From contig NZ_JAVXKG010000003.1 in the NCBI RefSeq assembly GCF_036647415.1, positions 62,001-126,000 on the forward strand: DNA of 64,000 nt, read 5' to 3'. Below are positions 60,588 through 64,000 of this stretch, one piece after another (within the stretch, counting starts at the first letter, position 1; each line of letters opens with the position of its first letter). A model generated the notes under the pieces. The model saw only the letters and a program-made list of their open reading frames with translations, ran no database searches and had not been told where the DNA came from. Both the position numbers and the translations under genes were made by a program. This DNA comes from Empedobacter sp036647415. GTDB lineage: Bacteria; Bacteroidota; Bacteroidia; Flavobacteriales; Weeksellaceae.

Positions 60588-60895
60588 AAAGCAAGCCGAT
60601 AAGCCGGATTCTGTCATTACAAATGTAATGCTTTGTCATTTATCTAGAACCTTAGTTACCCAAGATCTCCATCTGCCTACCCCCCAGCAACGGACGAGTA
60701 GCCCTTAACTGCTGGTATACATGGCATTGCACCGCATAGAGTTTACCTGGTTTCACTACAGCCGAACTGTACATACTTTCTGTTGCACTTGTCCTACTTC
60801 CGAAGAAGTGACGGGCATTACCCGCTATGCTTACTCTCTGGTGTCCGGACTTTCCTCTCCGAATAAATTCGCAGCGACAAAGTGGCTTGCTGGCA
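60588..60895 (-). ncRNA. rnpB: RNase P RNA
   Basis: On the minus strand the molecule opens with the P1 arm GCAAGCC, followed by the conserved GAGGAAAGTCCGGACACC core (P4 region). It then has a GGGTAATGCCCGTCAC hairpin, a long middle with CAGTTAAGGGCTACTCG, and the 3' part AGACAGAATCCGGCTTATCGGC-type ending where GGCTTGC closes P1 with the 5' end (read as two parts). This is the catalytic RNA that matures tRNA 5' ends. Length of about 308 bases is normal for a bacterial type A molecule. The ends are placed from the P1 pairing, accurate to a few bases. Confidence 0.95.
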
Positions 60896-60927
60896 CAAAT
60901 GTACAGCAAAACTAGCCAAATAAAAAA

Positions 60928-60954
60928 AAGCCTTAAATAAAATATTTAAGACTT
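60928..60954 (-). terminator. hairpin terminator of clpC
   Basis: A 10- to 12-bp stem with one mismatch (AAGCCTTAAATA pairing with TATTTAAGACTT), followed on the minus strand by a T run. Confidence 0.75.
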
Positions 60955-60979
60955 TCTTATATAAAAACTTAGAATGTTA

Positions 60980-63505
60980 TTATTCTGATTTTTCTTCTTG
61001 TGTTTTCTCTTTTACAGAGATTTTAACACCATCTTTTGCTTCATTTAGTTCTAATAACAAATGATCTCCTTCGCTAATTTCTGCATTAATGATTTCTTCT
61101 GCCATCGGATCTTCGATATATTTTTGGATCGCACGTTTTAGTGGACGAGCACCATATTCTTTATCAAAACCTTTATCAGCAATAAAATCTTTTGCTTCTG
61201 TAGTTAATTCTAAATGATAATTAAGCGCAGTTAATCGTTCAAATAAACTAGCCAATTCAATATCAATAATCGACATGATATTTTCTTTTGATAATGAATT
61301 AAAGAAAATAATATCATCAATACGATTTAGAAATTCTGGAGCAAAAGCACGTTTTAGTGCTGTTTCTATTGTAGATTTTGCACGTTCATCAGCTGTATCT
61401 TTTTTAGCTGAAGTACCAAAACCAACACCATCTCCAAACTCTTTCAATTGACGTGTTCCGATGTTAGATGTTAAAATGATAATCGTATTACGGAAATCAA
61501 CTTTACGTCCTAAACTGTCTGTTACATGTCCATCATCTAAAATTTGTAATAAAATATTAAAAACATCTGGATGTGCTTTTTCTATCTCATCAAGCAAAAT
61601 AACTGCATAAGGTTTACGACGTACAGCTTCTGTTAATTGTCCACCTTCTTCGTAACCAACGTAGCCCGGAGGTGCTCCAACTAAACGAGAAACGGCAAAT
61701 TTCTCCATATACTCAGACATATCAATTCTGATTAATGCATCATTAGAATCAAAAATCTCTTTTGCTAATACTTTTGCTAATTGTGTCTTACCAACACCTG
61801 TTGTTCCTAAGAAAATAAATGAACCAATTGGTTTGTTTGGATCTTTTAATCCAGCACGATTACGTTGAATAGCTTTTACAACTTTATTAACAGCTTCGTC
61901 TTGACCAATTACTTTTCCTTTCATTAACTCATTCATTTGAGCTAATTTTTTCAATTCTTTTTCTGCAACACGATGTACAGGAACACCACTCATTAACGAT
62001 ACAACTTCTGCAACATTTTCATCTGTAACCGTTTCACGATTTTCTTTTGATTCTTGCATCCATTGTGCCTGTGCGCGTTTCAAATCACTTTCAATTTGCT
62101 TTTCCGAATCGCGTAAACGAGCAGCTTCTTCGTATTTCTGTGATTTTACAACTTTTGTTTTTTCTTCGCGAACTTCTTCTAGTTTTTCTTCAAGATCTAA
62201 AATTTCTTGTGGAACTTTTATATTCTTGATATGCACACGAGAACCTGCTTCATCTAAAGCATCAATTGCTTTGTCTGGTAAAAAACGATCTGTAATATAA
62301 CGTGTTGTTAAACTAACACAAGCTTGTAATGCCTCATCTGTATAATTTACATTGTGATGCGCTTCGTACTTATCCTTTATATTATGTAAAATCTGTAATG
62401 TTTCTTCTGGTGATGTTGGTTCAACCATTACATTTTGAAAACGACGTACCAAAGCACCATCTTTCTCGATGTACTGACGATATTCGTCTAATGTTGTTGC
62501 ACCAATACATTGTAATTCTCCACGAGCTAATGCTGGTTTGAACATGTTTGAAGCGTCTAACGAGCCTGTAGCTCCTCCTGCTCCAACAATTGTATGTAAC
62601 TCATCAATAAAAAGAATAATGTCATCATTTTTCTCTAATTCATTCATGATGGCTTTCATACGTTCTTCAAATTGACCGCGGTATTTAGTTCCTGCAACCA
62701 AAGATGCTAAATCTAAAGTTACAACACGTTTATTAAACAATACACGCGAAACTTTACGTTGTATAATACGTAATGCCAAACCTTCTGCAATTGCAGATTT
62801 ACCTACTCCTGGTTCTCCAATTAACAATGGATTGTTCTTTTTACGACGTGATAAAATTTGCGACACGCGCTCAATTTCTTTTTCACGTCCAACCACTGGA
62901 TCTAATTTTCCTTCTTGTGCAGCTGCCGTTAAATCTCGTCCAAAGTTATCTAAAACTGGTGTTTTACTTTTTGACGTTGTTTTACTTGTTGATGCACGTT
63001 CAAAATCATTATCAGAATCTCCTCCATCAAAAGAAGGATTCTCTGCACGCGGCGATTGAATCTCTTCGTCTTGAAATTGAAATTTAAATTCCTCTTTTAC
63101 TGTATTATAATCAATATCAAGTTTATTCATCAATTTTGTAATCGGATCGTTTTCATTACGAAGAATACATAATAAAAGATGAATTGTATTTACAGTTGGA
63201 CTTTTAAACAATTTTGCTTCTAGAAATGTTGTTTTCAACGCTCTTTCAGCTTGTTTTGTCAAACTCAAATTCTTTATACTATTACCATCTGTTTCTTTTG
63301 GAGGATTTAGGTTTTCAATTTTTTGACGCATTTCGTCTAAATCTACATTCAATGCCTCTAAGACTGAAATTGCTTTACCTTCACCGTCGCGAATAATTCC
63401 CAACAGAAGGTGTTCCGTTCCTATTTGGTCATGGCCTAATCTCAACGCTTCTTCCTTACTATAAGAAATAACGTCCTTTACTTGTTGTGAGAAGTTATCG
63501 TTCAT
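60980..63505 (-). CDS. clpC: ClpC-type AAA+ protease/chaperone subunit
   Basis: 841 residues, an unfoldase that works with ClpP. Clp_N repeats lie at about 5-150 (GHDQIGTEHLLLGIIRDGEG and TVNTIHLLLCILRNEND). The first AAA+ module has GEPGVGKSAIAEGLA, and a UVR-like middle helix follows (VVKSQKYEEAARLRDSEKQIE). The second AAA+ module has FLGTTGVGKTQLAK and DMSEYMEKFAVSRLVGAPPG. The Clp_N and UVR content and length fit ClpC, not ClpA or ClpB. It has an exact -7 element upstream (63525-63532) and a terminator after it. Confidence 0.97.
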   Translation of the reverse strand: MNDNFSQQVKDVISYSKEEALRLGHDQIGTEHLLLGIIRDGEGKAISVLEALNVDLDEMRQKIENLNPPKETDGNSIKNLSLTKQAERALKTTFLEAKLFKSPTVNTIHLLLCILRNENDPITKLMNKLDIDYNTVKEEFKFQFQDEEIQSPRAENPSFDGGDSDNDFERASTSKTTSKSKTPVLDNFGRDLTAAAQEGKLDPVVGREKEIERVSQILSRRKKNNPLLIGEPGVGKSAIAEGLALRIIQRKVSRVLFNKRVVTLDLASLVAGTKYRGQFEERMKAIMNELEKNDDIILFIDELHTIVGAGGATGSLDASNMFKPALARGELQCIGATTLDEYRQYIEKDGALVRRFQNVMVEPTSPEETLQILHNIKDKYEAHHNVNYTDEALQACVSLTTRYITDRFLPDKAIDALDEAGSRVHIKNIKVPQEILDLEEKLEEVREEKTKVVKSQKYEEAARLRDSEKQIESDLKRAQAQWMQESKENRETVTDENVAEVVSLMSGVPVHRVAEKELKKLAQMNELMKGKVIGQDEAVNKVVKAIQRNRAGLKDPNKPIGSFIFLGTTGVGKTQLAKVLAKEIFDSNDALIRIDMSEYMEKFAVSRLVGAPPGYVGYEEGGQLTEAVRRKPYAVILLDEIEKAHPDVFNILLQILDDGHVTDSLGRKVDFRNTIIILTSNIGTRQLKEFGDGVGFGTSAKKDTADERAKSTIETALKRAFAPEFLNRIDDIIFFNSLSKENIMSIIDIELASLFERLTALNYHLELTTEAKDFIADKGFDKEYGARPLKRAIQKYIEDPMAEEIINAEISEGDHLLLELNEAKDGVKISVKEKTQEEKSE

Positions 63506-63524
63506 TTATTTAAGCTGTCTTTAA

Positions 63525-63532
63525 CAAATATA
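63525..63532 (-). promoter_or_regulatory. clpC -7 promoter element
   Basis: Minus-strand TATATTTG, an exact TAnnTTTG match, 19 bases before the clpC start. No CtsR-like or CIRCE-like repeat is visible beside it. Confidence 0.5.
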
Positions 63533-63620
63533 ATTATTCTGATTTATACTAGCATAAATTATGCCTTTGTAAGTATTGATTTAATGATTCCTAAAAATAT
63601 ACAATTATTGTCTACTAAAT

Positions 63621-64000
63621 CTAAAATAACTGACAATATTTCATATCAATTTTTGAATGATTCGCAATGATTTGAGAAATAGATGTTGTTGCTAAAAAGT
63701 CGTATATATCTCCTTTATTCATTTTTAATGAATCGTGTAACTCCAGAATTTGTGTCGTTTCTAAATCTTTATTCAACTTAAAAATACCATCAACTTCTCT
63801 CCTACGCGAAGTCGAATAAAGTGTCGACGAACACCATGTTACTATTTCTTGATTAGAAACATCATCTATCTTCAATTCATTTTCGTTCCAATACAAAAGG
63901 TACGCATTTTTATTTTTTCTTTCAAATACAAAAATTGTAAAAGGTGCAATGTCTGACAAATTTTCAGTCTCAATATATTCTTTTACAGAATTATACTTTA
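63621..64000 (-). CDS. NRDE/TANGO2-like protein, C-terminal part (partial at window edge)
   Basis: The frame is open to the right end of the window; a TTG at 63959 is only an internal codon, since the reading continues upstream without a stop. The visible 126 codons contain FTIFVFERKNKNAYLLYWNENEL and IVTWCSSTLYSTSRRREVDGIF. A tyrosine-rich strand pair, then a W-x-SSTLY-type block with following basic residues, is the pattern seen in the C-terminal half of NRDE (TANGO2) proteins. The name-giving NRDE motif would lie outside the window. The assignment is tentative. Confidence 0.5.
   Translation of the reverse strand, partial: KYNSVKEYIETENLSDIAPFTIFVFERKNKNAYLLYWNENELKIDDVSNQEIVTWCSSTLYSTSRRREVDGIFKLNKDLETTQILELHDSLKMNKGDIYDFLATTSISQIIANHSKIDMKYCQLF

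Noticed and set aside
60652..60915. Open frames of 64 and 85 codons at this place
   Set aside because: They lie within RNase P RNA, whose conserved core and end pairing are clear; the frames are accidental.

Overview
The window is a core-chromosome segment of a low-GC Bacteroidota, class Flavobacteriia. A Weeksellaceae member close to Empedobacter is my best guess from gene content and overall resemblance; I could not test this. Supporting signs are T9SS-exported proteins with both sorting-domain types, a SusC/SusD pair, GLPGLI-family proteins, an outer-membrane DUF2723 protein, a transketolase split into two genes, and promoters matching the Bacteroidota pattern (TAnnTTTG near -7, often without a Shine-Dalgarno site). 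A run of 10 Ns at 15603-15612 shows this is a draft assembly.

Layout. 1-9.4 kb: tail of an FtsX-like permease, two small outer-membrane beta-barrels, a large DUF2723 membrane protein, guaB, and a type B T9SS surface protein. 9.5-17.2 kb: a SusD/SusC nutrient-uptake operon, rnhB, and a secreted M12B-like metalloprotease with CUB and T9SS domains, interrupted by the assembly gap. 17.2-22.2 kb: ddl-coaD facing a PASTA protein-rluD operon, then an RhlE-type helicase. 22.2-28.5 kb: cinA with a PorT-like barrel, three tandem GLPGLI paralogues, lipA, ogt and an NlpE-like lipoprotein. 28.7-33 kb: envelope sugar genes (galE, a sugar aminotransferase, waaA) and another barrel. 33.1-41.4 kb: a BlaI/BlaR1-type regulator pair with visible operators, an AddA-like helicase-nuclease, uvrC, a small membrane protein and DinB. 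41.6-47 kb: gcvT, a YiiX-like hydrolase, a repeat cluster around a small GIY-YIG nuclease gene, and a birA-idi-queD-bcp operon. 47-53.7 kb: rsfS-ftsH, a LUD gene with cdsA-psd, a small lipoprotein, recR with a glycosyltransferase. 53.8-64 kb: a sodium/solute symporter, a 22-residue-repeat Lys/Ala protein, the split transketolase with two secreted paralogues lodged between its halves, rnpB (RNase P RNA), clpC and a partial NRDE-like gene.

Most genes are housekeeping: nucleotide, lipid, isoprenoid and cofactor synthesis, DNA repair, proteolysis and envelope biogenesis. Almost every transcription unit ends in a clear hairpin terminator, which makes operon boundaries easy to draw. No tRNA, rRNA operon, CRISPR array, prophage or classical insertion sequence was seen.

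The least ordinary part is 43.9-44.6 kb, where three copies of a long inverted repeat surround a GIY-YIG nuclease gene. The repeat supplies the last codons and the stop of that gene, and a 14-bp direct repeat brackets the unit. Other items worth attention are the secreted paralogue pair inside the transketolase locus, the GLPGLI triplet, the LEA-like repeat protein, the palindromes upstream of guaB and downstream of dinB, and four housekeeping genes that can only start on a non-ATG codon.
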